Source: Agarophyton chilense | Lineage: Eukaryota; Rhodophyta; Florideophyceae; Gracilariales; Gracilariaceae | Length of the DNA stretch: 64,000 nucleotides | Direction of reading: 5' to 3' | Assembly (NCBI GenBank): GCA_030374765.1 | Contig: JARGXX010000068.1 | Location: forward strand, 3,100,001-3,164,000 | Part shown: piece by piece, positions 10,588 through 22,762 of the stretch | How positions within the stretch are numbered: the stretch's first letter is position 1 | Layout: every line of letters begins with the position of its first letter | Translations under genes and position numbers: made by a program | The notes under the pieces: generated by a model | Seen by the model: only the letters and a program-made list of their open reading frames with translations | What the model was told of the DNA's origin: nothing | Database searches by the model: none

Positions 10588-13500
10588 AGTGTGTTTATTC
10601 AGAGCCAGGTCGGTTCTGCACACTGTTCTGTGCCATGCACACCATTGATGGTATTGGAGGGGATACCCGTATCGATCTTGAAAGATGATGGATGTAACAC
10701 GAAAGTTGTGTCAAAGGCATTTACCTCGCTACACAGAGAAATGCTCGATATCAAGCCAACCAGTATGCTTATTAACCATTCGAAGGAAGATTCTGTGGAA
10801 ATGAGCGATTCTATGGTTACCGCTTCGGTCCGGATCGGAGAACACACATACGCGTCGCCATGGATCGTAGCTGAAAGTAGATACGACGTTCTACTTGGTA
10901 TGCCTTGGCATATGGAGCATAACCCGGATACAGATTATCAGGCTCGAACAATTACTGTGGATGGCTGTATTCTGAAGGCCGAATTGGTACCCAGAGATCA
11001 TGAACTCCAAGTCATGAATATGGGTATCAAAGAGTTTCGCAGAACGATTTCTGGCAACAGGGACAATGCCACAATAGACCATGTGACAGTTATAGAGGAA
11101 TCCGAAAATACTGACAAGAGGCAACCTAGAACAGCAAAGGCGCAGCTCCTGGACAATCCCGACCCTCATATGAAGGATTTGCTTCATGAGTTTGAGGACA
11201 TTTTTCGTGCTGACCTTCCATCTGGACTACCGCCAAGTCGTGAAGCTGACCATACGATTGACATCGACCCTACTTGCCCTCTTCCCCATCGCTCTCTTTA
11301 CCAACTCTCTCCAACAGAACTACTGGCCGCCAAAAATTACGTGGAGTCTCTTCTGTGGAGTGGAAAGATAAGACATAGCAAATTACCTTACAGTCACCTC
11401 TATTCTTTGTCAAGGAGCCAAGGCGAGCTCTCCGTGGCGTAGTGGACTATCGGGCATTGAACCGAATAATGAAGAAGAATAATGCGCCAATACTCAGGTG
11501 TGATGAAATGTTTGATCGGTTGGGACGTGCGAGGTACTTCTCCAAGCTTGACTTGAAAACAGGCTTCCATCAAATACGCATGAAGCCTTCCGATGTTGAG
11601 AAGACTGCGTTTAACACAAAGTATGGGCAATTTGAATACCTTGTGATGCCTATGGGCCTTTGCAATGGACCTGCCACATTTCAGACGCTCATGAACAAAG
11701 TTATGTATGATTTTATTGATGATTTCCTTGTTGTGTACATTGATGATCTTCTTATATACAGTGTGACAAGAGAACAGCATTTGGAGAATGTTCGCTTGGT
11801 GTTGCGACGATTACGGGAACATGGACTATATGTCTCTCGAAAGAAGTGTCAGTTTATGACTCAGGAAACGGAATTTCTAGGGCTTCTTGTTGGGAATGAA
11901 GGGTTGAGGGTGAACCCTGCAAAAATTGAAATTGTGAGAAATTGGCCAAAGCCCCACACACTGACGGAATTGCGAAGATTTCTGGGTCTGGTACAATTCT
12001 TTAGGCGCTTCATCAAGAACTTTTCGGAGCGTGCAGCTCCTCTCACATCCCTAATGCAGAAGGACAAAGGTCTCAAGGACTGGAATGAGAATGCACTCAA
12101 GGCTTTCAATGATTTGAAGATTGCACTGACCTCGGCACCAATTCTGCAACCACCTCACTGGGAAAAGCCGTTCCGGGTGCACATCGATGCCTCTCAAACC
12201 GCAATTGGAGCGACACTATCACAGCTTGATAATACTCATAGAGATCGTGTTATTGCGTATATGTCCAGAAAGCTGAGTGCTGCGGAACAGAACTACAATG
12301 CCAATGAGAGGGAACTACTTGGCTTAGTCTTCGCTCTGCAGCGTTTTTGATTTTATCTGGAAGGTAGCAGCTACGATGTTTTAACTGATAATCAGGTTGT
12401 GAAGAATTTCCTGACAAAGAAGAATGTTAATAGACGGGAAGCCCGGTGGCTTGAAGTACTGGCCTCATTCAGCATCAGAGAAGTGTGCTTACTACCAGGA
12501 AGAATTCATGTCCTTGGAGACGCTTTGTCCCGTATCCCGCATAGGCCAACAGTGAGCAACATTTCGTGTGATGTTTTCAACGTGAACGACATGAAAGTCA
12601 TCATTGGGGACTACAGTTCTGATCAGATACTTTGGCCGATTGTCCTTGCTCTACAGGGAATACCACCAGAAACTGAGAAGCAAAGGAAACGTGTGAAAAG
12701 TCTTCTTCCTTCCTTTACGTGAGATGCTTGGAAACTCAAGTATAATGGAAAAATTCGTGTCCCTAGTAAGGGACGGCGGGTTGTCCTGGATTTGGCACAC
12801 GATTCAAAGGTTGGTGGCCACTTCGCCTATACAAAAACGCTGGGACGACTGTCCTCATTCCATTGGCGTCATAAATCGAAGGATGTTAGGCTCTATTGTG
12901 CTGGATGCCATACGTGCCAGGCAAAGCAGGACCACCACGGAAAACGTTTGGGGGAGCCTACGCCACTACCGGTTCCAACTCGTCGGTGGGGCTTGGTTGG
13001 CACAGATTTTATTGTCAGTCTACCAATGACAACAGGGGGATACGATTGCATCACTACCTGGGTTGATCGTTTATCATGCAGACTTCGATTTCTGCCTTCG
13101 AAGCAGACAGATGATGCAACAGATGTTGCTACAGCCTTCTTCAATAACATTTTCCCGCAGCATGGTCTACCGGATGCCATCATTTCAGACAGAGATCCGA
13201 AGTTTGTGTCAAAGTTCTGGAAGAATCTTATGAATCTGTGCGGAATCAAGTTGCGAATGTCCACAGGGCGTCATCCACAGACCGATGGTGCATCAGTGGT
13301 AATGAATCGTATGATTGAGAACTACATCAGATGCTTTTGCTGCTACCAACAGAATGACTGGAACAGGTTGCTACCAGTTGCCGAATTTGCTTATAACTCT
13401 TCTGTGTCTGACGATCTTGGAATGTCCCCGTTTGAAGTCGATTTGGGTTGGAAACCAAAAGCACCAATTGACTTTCTCAGTACGGCGCAGAGTGATATAG

Positions 13501-14096
13501 AGTCGATTGAGGAGTTACGCACACAGTTGAAGGCAGCCTTAGAAGATGCCCAGTTTTCGCATCAACTTGCAAAAGCTAAGCAAAAGGCGGAGGCCTCAGA
13601 AAGGTACCGCACACCATCGTATGGTATTGGAGATCGGCTTCTGTTATCCCGAAAACTATTTAAGGACAACTACTCAAAGGCGCAGCCGAAAGATAAGTTT
13701 TCGAGCCGGTATTTTGGTCCTTTTACTGTTACTGAATGTATCGGGAAGAACGCGTTACGAATGGAATTGCCTTCGCATATTAAGATCCATCCCGCCGTTA
13801 ATGTATCTTTCACAAAGCCGTATCAAGTCCAGCCAGATTCGCTGATATCAAACCATCCACCAACACCAGTGGAATCTGGGGGGACTTTGGACTCTCAACC
13901 ACTTTTTACGGTAGACCGGATTCTATCGCACCGCAAATGAGGCCGAGGATATCAGTGGCTTACCTTGTTACAGAATTCACCAAGCCATGACGCTGAATGG
14001 CAGCCTACTCGGGGTTTTATTGACAAAGACGGCACGGTTACCAAAGCATTTCATGAATACATTGTCACCCATAATCTTCTACAACATCTACATTGA
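10588..14096 (+). pseudogene. pol: Gypsy-1 pol, multiply disrupted
   Basis: Pol follows gag in a different frame. Domains in order: aspartic protease (active site LKDDGCNTKVVS, an Asp-Asp-Gly variant, near 10678); reverse transcriptase (11190-12000, with YIDDLLIYS and intact motif A FSKLDLKTGFHQI); RNase H (12150-12540, HIDAS and GDALSRI); integrase with HX-HX-CX2C finger (CAGCHTC) and core (GTDFIVSLP, ISDRDPKF); and a chromodomain (13910-14090). Defects: a one-base loss at 11394/11395 in RT, and TGA codons at 12348, 12720 and 13938, the last cutting the chromodomain. The integrase acid expected 36 residues after the second Asp is Val (GASVVMNR for the family pattern S-E-R-V-N). Sequence between breaks is still well conserved, so decay is moderate. 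Confidence 0.9.
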
Positions 14097-14137
14097 GTAT
14101 TGACGAGGACGTCAATGAGTACGTTTGGGGGTGGCAA

Positions 14138-14500
14138 TGGTGCAACTTACGTTGCAGTATGAGCTTACAGCGAGTGGAGGCGAGATTTGGAACGTATCAA
14201 AGAGAGTGCATAAATGCAAACTTCGTCTCCTGAGAGCTGGTATGTAGGGGTACGAACGCAAGAAGTTGCGTGGCCGATGTCGAATTCTACATGTTTCTAA
14301 CAGCATTATTCGAACCTGCACTCTCCCGCCATTTCAGGAGAGGGCTGACGCCCACTAGGGGCTGGATTCAGCGCAGACGCTGTGGCGACACCAGGCTTCA
14401 CCCCTTAAATAGAGGTCTCTGGAAGACCTCCTCTCAGTAGTGTCGAGAAATCGAACTGCCAGCCGTAAAACAAGTACATCGTTAATTGTCTTTGTTCCCA
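14138..14500 (+). repeat. 3' LTR of Gypsy-1
   Basis: This 363-bp direct copy of the 9302-9663 LTR starts TGGTGCAAC and ends TTGTTCCCA. It is preceded by a purine-rich tract. The second terminal T has become G and one C is inserted near the end. Confidence 0.88.
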
Positions 14501-15600
14501 CTGTGGTGAATTCTTTAAATTCCACATGAGCGCCATCTCTACTGCAACTTCGTTCTATCTAAATTTATAAAGCTCGCCATTCGTACTACAAAGCCTCAGC
14601 AGCACAATGCCCGATGCCGCTGACGTAGTCTCGGAACGTTGATTCTTGTTGTGTTTTGCAGAATGCTGTCGCATTCTAATGCAAGAACGAGAATAAGGGT
14701 ATTTTGGTCCGCAAACAAACAAGCTTTAAGTCTCGGAAACTCTGACTATATGTGTTTTCGTCCCCAATATGTCCACGAAAGCAGTGGTCGATATCTCGGC
14801 TGTGCTTCTAAAGACTCGGGGTGGAATCACCAGTCCTACAATTGCACGATCTGTATGAAGTATGGAATCAAAACGTAAATTCAGGACGGGTTTGGTGTTC
14901 GGCTCTCGTCCCTCGAAAAATACAAACGGCAGGGCTTAGGGGACATGTACGTTGCACAGGAGTCTGTAAAAGAGTGCAAACGAGCTAGTCAGTACATGCG
15001 TATCCGATGATCGACAGCTCAGAGCCGCAATGCGACGGTCGATGACTAGAAGTACCATGAGTGTCATTCTCAGAATGGCCTCAGTACTTATAGATACTAT
15101 TGAAAGCTTTGTATTGCAGTCACATGTAATGGTCGTATATCTCAGTGGGTGTCACTATATTACAGACTCTTGTGCAGCGCCTGACCTAGACAAGGTGACC
15201 TGGGACGCCAAGAGTCTGCCGAAAACACCTTGCTAGAGTTCTTTAAGTGCGTTCAGAAAAAGGTGTGGCGTTTCTATGTCGTAGATTACAAGCCACTCCG
15301 GAACTGTGGAAAAACAAAGAGGTTGATTAGTTTGAAAAGTCAGGATTGCCTGTCCATGATTGAACAGGTCCAAGTAGCTCACAATTTCTTAGAGGTTGCT
15401 CCAGCGCTGAATATTAAACAAGCCAATCACCGCTGGCTAGAGGTACCCGAAAAGGACGAAACCCAAAAAGCTTTGGAGGCGGTGTTCAAGTAGGCGCGAA
15501 ACAACAATGGTTCAGAGGACATACTCCGACATTACACAGTGACTTTAGCTCCGGAATAAAAAGCGTTACGCTGCGAGTGTGCAGTCGCGGTTTGAAGGAA
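14501..15600. other. degenerate stretch between Gypsy-1 and the Copia element
   Basis: Two plus-strand ORFs have some protein-like composition: 14639-14878 (79 codons, ending with a CX2C as NCTICMKYGIK) and 15230-15493 (87 codons, charged). Neither could be assigned. They may be remains of a DNA transposon or part of the 5' region of the Copia element. Nothing else is recognisable. Confidence 0.3.
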
Positions 15601-15611
15601 TTGCGACCCCG

Positions 15612-15711
15612 TGGTGAATCACCATTTTTGTATGTGGGCAACGCATCACCACTGGTGATGCATCGCCCTCGTACAAAGGCGAGCAGTCAAGAAAGTTTTC
15701 GGGGCTATAAA
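15612..15711 (+). promoter_or_regulatory. palindromes and TATA box, probable Copia 5' LTR promoter
   Basis: TATAAA lies at 15706-15711. Upstream are two related inverted repeats: TGGTGAATCACCA (15612-15624) and GCATCACC-ACT-GGTGATGC (15643-15661). Their shared GGTGA/TCACC core suggests binding sites for a dimeric regulator, or hairpins. Role inferred from position only. Confidence 0.45.
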
Positions 15712-16075
15712 GGCAGTACGTTGAAATCATTTTGAGGTGATGAAAAAATTCCCGCGTTCTTGAGGGAAGAGAAATACACGTAGAGTAGAACTACATATGT
15801 TGGGCTACGCGTACAAATTTGAGCACAACGTTCCATAGCATTCATTGTGCATGTGAGGCTGACAGTGGTACTTGCGGCAAAGCCCCGCTTGGGCCGTACT
15901 TGTGGACCACATCGGTAGTTAGATTTTTACTTAAGCTCACAGCGAGCTCGCTAGAGATCTGACCTATGTGGGGGAACAAGAGACAAGGAATAAAGAATAG
16001 AAGCAGTTAAGGTAACACGATTGTTCGTGCCCGGCTGCGTACAGAAACTGTTCTCAGCTCTGGTCTTCTACGTCT

Positions 16076-19000
16076 TTGATCTTACTATCTACCCTACAAC
16101 TTTCTAGGTTTACTGATACCGTACCGGACCGCGCTCAACGCCGTGCCAATGCAGAAGAACCCGCCAGCAAAGAGATCATCAATCCGGATTCCTGGTTCCT
16201 TCGTAGTAATACCTTTATGGAGGGCAGCTCAAGTGACGCGCGCAACGCGCATCGTCAGACATTGCTGAAACGTCTTGACAACTTTCAGGCTCGGGATTAC
16301 ATCTCGCATGCAGTATCCGAGCTTGCCCGATACTTGCTGAATGCATTTGCTGCAGATGGATTTCATTGTGTTTTGACCGTCGAGGGGGACATTGAAGCAT
16401 ATCTTCCTGTTCCTGCCTTGGTTTTCACCCAACAGGTTTTCCTTCACAGTACGTACGCAATAGTACTTCTATACAACGCCGATCGATTATTCAACGCCTT
16501 CCCGATCTCGGAAACTATCGTGAATGCTTTTTCACCGGCCGATCGGACAGTGAAAAGCTTAATGGCTTTCAGGTGGCTTCACATTGCATACCTAAATAGT
16601 GTGAGTGACGTGATGAAAATGGTTGAATCCTACAAGGAAGTCCGAAATTCGAGCCCGTATTTCTCGAATCCAACTGGATGAACAAGCAACCTAGAGGTTT
16701 TTCCTCCCCCACCTTCTTCATTCTTTTTCCAGAGTGCAGACTCGCCGCAGTCGGCAACACCCGCGGACCACAATGGTAACTCTCCAACGGTTACTAGACC
16801 GACACCACAAGGTGCTTCGCACGGAAATCCCACGGTTTCGGGACACCACACTTTCCCTACGCCGCAGTCGTTTTTTAACAAGGATTCGCCCAAGAAGGCC
16901 GCTTCGATCGCCACGTACTTTAAGGATTTGAAGTTCAACGGCTCCAAGGAACAGTCTATTCTGTACAACCTTCGGGACTATGAGGTTTGCTCTCATCAGT
17001 TCGAACTCTCTGAAGATCAACGTCAGAAGTTCTTTGTCAACGTCTTCGGAGGGGCCGCTAGAGAATTCTTCTTCGAGAACACCGTACCCGGTATGCCTTT
17101 CCAGGCTATGGTGAAGATCATTTTGGACGAATACGACAATGATGCTCGACAGCTTGCTGCTCAAGCTGAACTTGAACGCATCAGTGTTGACCAGATCATG
17201 GAAGAGAAAGGTTTAACCGATTCAGCCTCTGGACTGACCAACTTGGTAGACAAGATCAATGCTCTTACTCCTCAGGCCCCACCTCAATTTCGGTCTGATG
17301 AGAACAAGAAAGGGTTCCTACGTAAGGCCGTACTCATCAAGTCATGGGCTGAAACTCCAATCTCCCAAACGACAACCGCACGGTTTACCTTCAACAGGTT
17401 TGTTATCGCTCTTCGGGAACAGACCCAGTTAGAGGAAGAAAAGAAGACTCTTTCCAGGGACCCATCATCTGGTTCATCAGGTACATTCTACCAGCAGTAT
17501 GGTGTACCACCAAACCGTTTGAAAGGTCGCTCTCGGATGTTTCAAAGGAGACGCAACACGATTGGAAAGGATGGAAAACGGATGCAGTGCCACATATGTG
17601 GAAGCGAAGATCACTTCGCAAAGGATCACCCAACTGGTTCAAGATTGAACCGCATTCGAAATGGAGTTGTACATTCTCTCAAACAGGGAACTCCAGCAAT
17701 CTACGTCCTATCTGAGGTCGTGAATTCCCTGAGGAAGGAAGACCCTTCGTCTGACACCGAGTCGGAGAATAAGGAATCCATAGACCTGGAAACCTTTTTC
17801 ACCCCAAGGGCAGACGACCAGTATTCAGATCCACATACACTTTCGGACGCAGATCTAACGAACTACGTGGACCAAAAGGAACTTCGCACCCACTTGGTCT
17901 CTTCTCTTTCTGCTCCACCGTCGGTTAATGATAATTCAAAGAAGCACGTTCGCTTCAAGGACCGTTCGGATTTTTCTCAGGATGCCTAGAAAGTGCGCTT
18001 GCTCCTAGCCATCCGAAGAATGCATCAGCACACCGCAGTATCGCATCCAGTCGCAACCGGTTCAAATGCCACCGACACCGAAAAAAAAGTCATCCACTGT
18101 ACTTCTGTCTACAGCTCCTCGTTCACCAAACGTACCGACAAAGGTTATCTTCCAGGCTTTTGCGTAGACATTGGCGCACCGCTCTCTGTTTTCGGTATCA
18201 AGGAAGCTCGTAGGATCTACAACCGCTTCGGTAAGCAGCTACGCCTACTCAGGTCAAACCGAAAGTTCAGGGTCGCTGACTCCGTATATGAGTCTATGGG
18301 AAGGATAACAATCCCGTTGGGTACCCCTCCAGGGATACGAACCATATTGGTACAATTTGATGTAGTCACAGCAGACACACCCGCTCTCATGGGAATGGAC
18401 GTGCTCGACCAGCACTCACTGATCCCGTGTACAGTGACCAACCGGTTGATAAAGCGTACTGTCATGGAAGAAAATGCCAACTCGTATGTCATTGACGACT
18501 GGCAAGTACGTTTGGTCAGGTTTGATGGACATTTATATGACGAAAACACCGTTCCGGTATTGACTATGTTCACAACGGAACAGTTAAACAAGTTGCACCG
18601 ACGGTGTTTCCACCCGTCCTCGGAAAAACTCTATAATCTGTTGAGGAGAGCTCGTCCAGATGACACCACCCCGGAAACCCAAAGACAGATCGAAGAGATT
18701 AGTCGTTCCTGCGATCCATGCCAACGGATCCAGGCCGGACCAACTCGGTTTAAAGTCTCGCTTGGTACAGAAAACATTCGATTCAATGAGGAGATAATCA
18801 TTGACATCATGTACCTCGAGAGAAAACCTGTCCTACACATGGTTGATGCTCAGACGCACTTTTAGGCCGCTCGGTTTCTTCCCGACGTCTCGACAAAGAC
18901 CATATGGAGGTGAATTGTTGAGTATTGGATATCGATCTACACTGGGATACCGAACCGCGTCAAGATCGATCAAGGCTCTGCTTTCGGTAACAGCTTCATT

Positions 19001-19894
19001 TCTCTCGCGAGATCGTCGAATATCGATGTTATACGGACGGGGATTGAATCTCACTACTCCATGGGTATAGTCCAGCGATATCATGATCCGCTTCGAAGGA
19101 CCTTTAGGAAACTGAGAATTGTCTCTCCCAATGTAGAGCTCAGTACGCTACTTTCCTTTTCGGTTTATGCGATGAACAACACTCTTGTACCTGAAGGTTT
19201 AGTTCCATCCGTACTGGAATTTGGAAAATTCCCTTCACTTCGCATGCTTGGCGAGGATCTTCAATCCAAAGCTACTCTGGACGAAAGAGCCCAACTGGTT
19301 AGCACAGCTCGGAAAGAGATGGAACAACACATGGCAAAACTCCGCGTTCAGAGCGCACTTCGCCAGAACGTTCCGTCATCGGCTAACGTCGCGTACCAAC
19401 CTGGCGACAAAGTTCTCGTCTGGAGGGAGAAGGTCGTTGCAAACCGTATCGGGGAATGGCTTGGGCCTTTTGAGATCATCACTGTAGATCATGACGCGAA
19501 GCTTGTTCATCTACGTCTGTCTCCGAATGCGAACGTAAGTTCCTTCAACTTTGCGCAGGTAAAGCCCTACGCTCGACCGCAAGAGGTATCTCACACCCAT
19601 ATGTGCGAGTTAATGGATGCTATAAGTCACTACCGTTCGGAGGTTGACGATGTCTTTATGACGGAGATTCTTAGTTCTAGTGATCCCCGTGCACACGACC
19701 CGTGCATGGCTATCGCTAAGAAGGAAGAGCTTCGAGGATTGCTCGAAAGAGGAACCTTTAAGGTCATCCTGAAGCAGAATATATCACCCGATGGGAATGT
19801 CTTACCCGGTCGATTTGTTTTGGCTATCAAGTCAACCGAAGACGGTGAAGAGAAGTTCAAAACACGATATGTCATCGGCGGACCCCGTGATTGG
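16076..19894 (+). pseudogene. gag-pol: Copia gag-pol, first segment, four in-frame stops
   Basis: One frame is maintained throughout, with TGA at 16679, TAG at 17987, TAG at 18863 and TGA at 18911. Gag (to ~17990) ends in a knuckle reading CHICGSEDHFAKDH, that is CX2CX4HX4H with His for the last Cys. Protease near 18165 has VDIGAPLSVFG, with Ile in place of the usual DTG Thr. Integrase has an H-H-CX2C finger (CDPC near 18710) and keeps its acids: Asp in IIIDIMYL, Asp in VKIDQGSAFG, Glu in GIESHYSMG, followed by RYHDPLRRTF. RT begins near 19720 (EELRGLLERGTFKVI) and runs to Asp-Trp at 19889-19894, where Gypsy-2 is inserted. The first in-frame codon is TTG at 16076, so the true start is uncertain. 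Confidence 0.88.
19890..19894 (+). repeat. target-site duplication of Gypsy-2 (left copy)
   Basis: ATTGG here matches ATCGG at 29626-29630 with one T/C difference. Five bases is the usual Gypsy duplication length, and removing one copy restores the Copia reading frame. Confidence 0.8.
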
Positions 19895-20457
19895 TGTAGT
19901 ATAGTGGATCCGAGCGGGTTGTCAGGTAAGAAGGGCGTGGTCAGGAATGATTGCAAGTGGCCTGGTTGCACACGTGTGCGAAAATGGCACGCCGGACGGA
20001 CATGTACAGTAGGCTACCACGTAGCATAGTTGTAGATAGTTGGCGCAGCCCACCCCGTGATATTTTCGCCACGTGGGTGCAGGCGCCACAACGGACTGTA
20101 ATGCGGGTTGCAGCTCGGAGGTGCACAATACTTATGCACCTCCGCTCCCCGCCACCCTCCAAACAGTAAAGGGTAAGCACCACCGTCCCAATCTAAGTAT
20201 CGTTTCTATAGCAGACCTGAAGCGTTACTCCGTACGGGATATCTACAGGTTTACAAGCCGTTCGGACTCTTCGCGCGTACCTCGATCGCGCCTGACGTTC
20301 CCAACCGCCAAGTCTCCCTACGACCGCCCGGTGCTGGCGCTCGTCTCCACGCGTCACCCTTCCCCGACCGGCTTCGTGTGACACGCACGCCCCGCTTACG
20401 GACTCCGCACGGGTCGCACCTCTAGGAAACTTACACGCCTTTCGGCGCTATCTCACA
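19895..20457 (+). repeat. 5' LTR of Gypsy-2
   Basis: 563 bp, TGTAGTATAGTGGATCC...CGCTATCTCACA. It has the same length as the 3' copy at 29063 and differs by scattered substitutions. Confidence 0.93.
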
Positions 20458-20458
20458 T

Positions 20459-20476
20459 TGGTCTCCCAACTTAGAA
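20459..20476 (+). other. primer-binding site of Gypsy-2
   Basis: TGGTCTCCCAACTTAGAA begins one base after the LTR and starts with TGG, complementary to a tRNA CCA end. The same site with a single A/G change stands next to the 5' LTR of Gypsy-3 (46448-46465), implying the same tRNA primer. The tRNA was not identified. Confidence 0.8.
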
Positions 20477-20540
20477 GTGGGATTCGTGTTTACAGTACGG
20501 GTTAAATCAGATCTGGAAAGGAGTCACGCGATGCAGTCTC

Positions 20541-22762
20541 GTGACGCAAACGTGGAGTCGACTGCACGGGTTGATGTCGAAAAAGATATTGGCTCCGTCC
20601 GGCGAGCCACCCCTGCAGACAGCTTCGGGCACCGCTTCGGTTGGCCGCCGCAGCACCCGCAGCACGGCACCTGCCCTGGAATTCTGCCTGAAGAACCCCG
20701 AGGTTCTCGTCCGAAAACCCTCGAGGCCCCCTGGGCCTTCCGCCTCCTCATCCGCACGGTACGAAAGCCCCCCAGTGAGTTCGGCCGCCGCAGGGACTGC
20801 CCAGCAGTCCCCCGCTCTGATCGGACAAAACCCTTCGAATAGCCCTCCACGGACGCTTACAAAACTGCGGAAGGAACTCGAACCGTATTGGCACTATAAG
20901 GTCAAGACCGAGATCGAGTCCCGTGTTCCCGTTCGGGTTGAGCGCTATCTGCACGAGCGCCTACCGGATTTGCTCTCCGAAATCATCTCCCCGATGGTGC
21001 GCGAGACCGTCGAAGAGGTGCTGCAGCAGTTGACACCGATCGGGTTTGGAAAAGGCAATAAGGAAGACCGACCGGCAGTTTATATGGCAACGGCGACGTT
21101 GCCACCCCTCCCAGAGTTTTCAATGGGCCGCGCAGACGTAGCCCCAGATCACGAACCCGAACAGATTCTGGAACCACATGAAGGGGGACAGCAGAGTGCC
21201 CCCATGGTCCCAGTCCGTCCTGTTAAATCACACCGAGATGATCTGAACGGAGATTCAGACTACTCTTCCTCTGATGAAGTGGGAAGAGGCCGCCGTAAGA
21301 AGGGCGGTAGGGCTGACTCTAACTCTGATTCGGATCGCCACAGTCGCGCACGTAAGAGCCGTCGTCGTAGACAGAAACGACGCCCCTCCGATTCGGACAC
21401 TGATTCTGACCGCTTGGATAGTGCGGATGCCGTTTCCGGTACTGACAGTGACTGTGACTCCGACCGTTCTGGTCGCAAAAGACGCTCCGATCGTTATCGT
21501 TCCCGTTCGGAGAAATCTGCACCCAGGCGCATCAAGCCCCTGAACGAACTTTTCACCAAGGTGGTTAACTACCGTACATACCGGCTCAACGACCGTAGTC
21601 GGAAGTACAACACGAAAGTAGCGCGGGGAATCGCCCGCTACCAAAAGAAGTTGAATGTCCAGATGAAGGGTCATTCCTTCTCCGGAGCTGATGATTTTTC
21701 AGTTCTGAACTTTTTGCAGCGGTTTAAAACCGCCTGCAACCACAACGGACTGTCTGAGGGAGCAGCACTTTGGTGCTTCCAATTCTACCTGACCGGACCG
21801 GCTCACGCGTTGATCCAGTCTCGCCTCTTGGGAGAAACGGGCGCCGTTGACGTGCGGCGCAGCGAAATGCTCAGTACGTACTCGGAAGTAGTCGACTTTC
21901 TGTTGAAGTCATTGCCGACGCCTACACGGAGGTTATTCTGTACCACCAGTCTTCTGAGATGTCCGAAACGGAATACTCCTAGAAGTTGTGGACGAAGTCC
22001 CTCCGTTGCGGCAATGTCTTTTCCGATCGGAGGTTGAAGTCTATCTTCGTGGAGGGATTGCTTCCCGCCATCCGGGCGAGGGTGAGAATTCACCTCACGT
22101 CTCATCCGCACATCGGATACGACGCACTCGCCCGATACGCCGAGTCCTACGGGAATACCCAGCGCACGGCTAGACACCAGTCCGTCCGGACCGAAACGCC
22201 GCCCGGCACGAAGCTGATCACTCCCCGAAGTTCCGCACGGAAAGTCTTGAGCGTGGGAACCCCAACGGATTCCTTTGATACCGACTAGGAAGATGGCGAA
22301 GCCATTCTCGCCTTTGGGCGAGGAAGCTCCGCCCCGTCGGCCCCGACGACACCGTCGTCGTCAAAAATTTCCAACTCGGGCACCTACCGTACGGCACAAG
22401 CTATGACCCCAGGTACCCTTCAGACGCCTCCGGTTGGTACAGGGCCGCCCGGACAATTTATGAACCGTCCGTGCAGGATTTGTTTCTCGCGGGAACCAAA
22501 CTGCTGTCAGATGGTACCTCCGGACGTCCGGGAAGCCTTACTTGCCGCACGGGAGAAAAATTACCAACTCTGTCGTGAAGAGGGACACTACAACCATGAC
22601 GGTCCTAATGGCTCCGCTCGGGTTTCTACTGGCGTACGCTCGGGCACCCCCGCACGGGCTACCCCATTCCGCGCTAGCTCTCCCCGACCGGTTATGGTCA
22701 TGAAGAACGAACCCCTAGCTCAGCCCGTTACGGAACAGGAAATCGCCAAGGAGAACGTGTAG
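20541..22762 (+). pseudogene. gag: Gypsy-2 gag, frameshifted
   Basis: Frame is open from before 20541 to about 21912, then shifts; the second frame continues to TAG at 22760-22762, with further in-frame TAGs at 21980 and 22286. Order: disordered N-terminus; coiled region (~110-170); Ser/Asp and Arg-rich stretch (~240-330, e.g. DSDTDSDRLDS and RSRRRRQKRR-like runs); capsid-like domain (NYRTYRLNDRS, SFSGADDFSVLNFLQRFK, ALWCFQFYLTGPA). The capsid part is clearly related to Gypsy-3 Gag (SYRYYRLEDSS, SFTGDDPILVLDFLHRF). The C-terminal Cys-containing region (CRICFSREPNCC, then LCREEGHYNHDGP) is not a clean CCHC knuckle. Expected product: particle-forming Gag, here broken. Confidence 0.83.

Larger units (their letters stand above)
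9302..14500 (+). mobile_element. Gypsy-1: decayed chromodomain Ty3/Gypsy retrotransposon
   Basis: Two direct LTRs (9302-9663 and 14138-14500) differ at a handful of positions and enclose gag, then protease-RT-RNase H-integrase, then a chromodomain. Integrase after RNase H is the Ty3/Gypsy order, and the chromodomain marks a chromovirus-like lineage. A purine-rich tract (TTTGGGGGTGGCAA) precedes the 3' LTR. Flanks ACTAC and CTGTG do not match, so no target duplication is visible. The sequence after the 5' LTR (TTTGTAGCATCGC) is not a clean TGG-type primer site. Four in-frame stops, one frameshift and a lost integrase acid show the copy is dead. Confidence 0.9.

Noticed and set aside
16682-16735. 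Intron with acceptor TTTTTCCAG near 16733 removing the TGA at 16679
   Set aside because: The pyrimidine tract is attractive, but no matching GT donor keeps the frame, and the frame continues through the region without loss.
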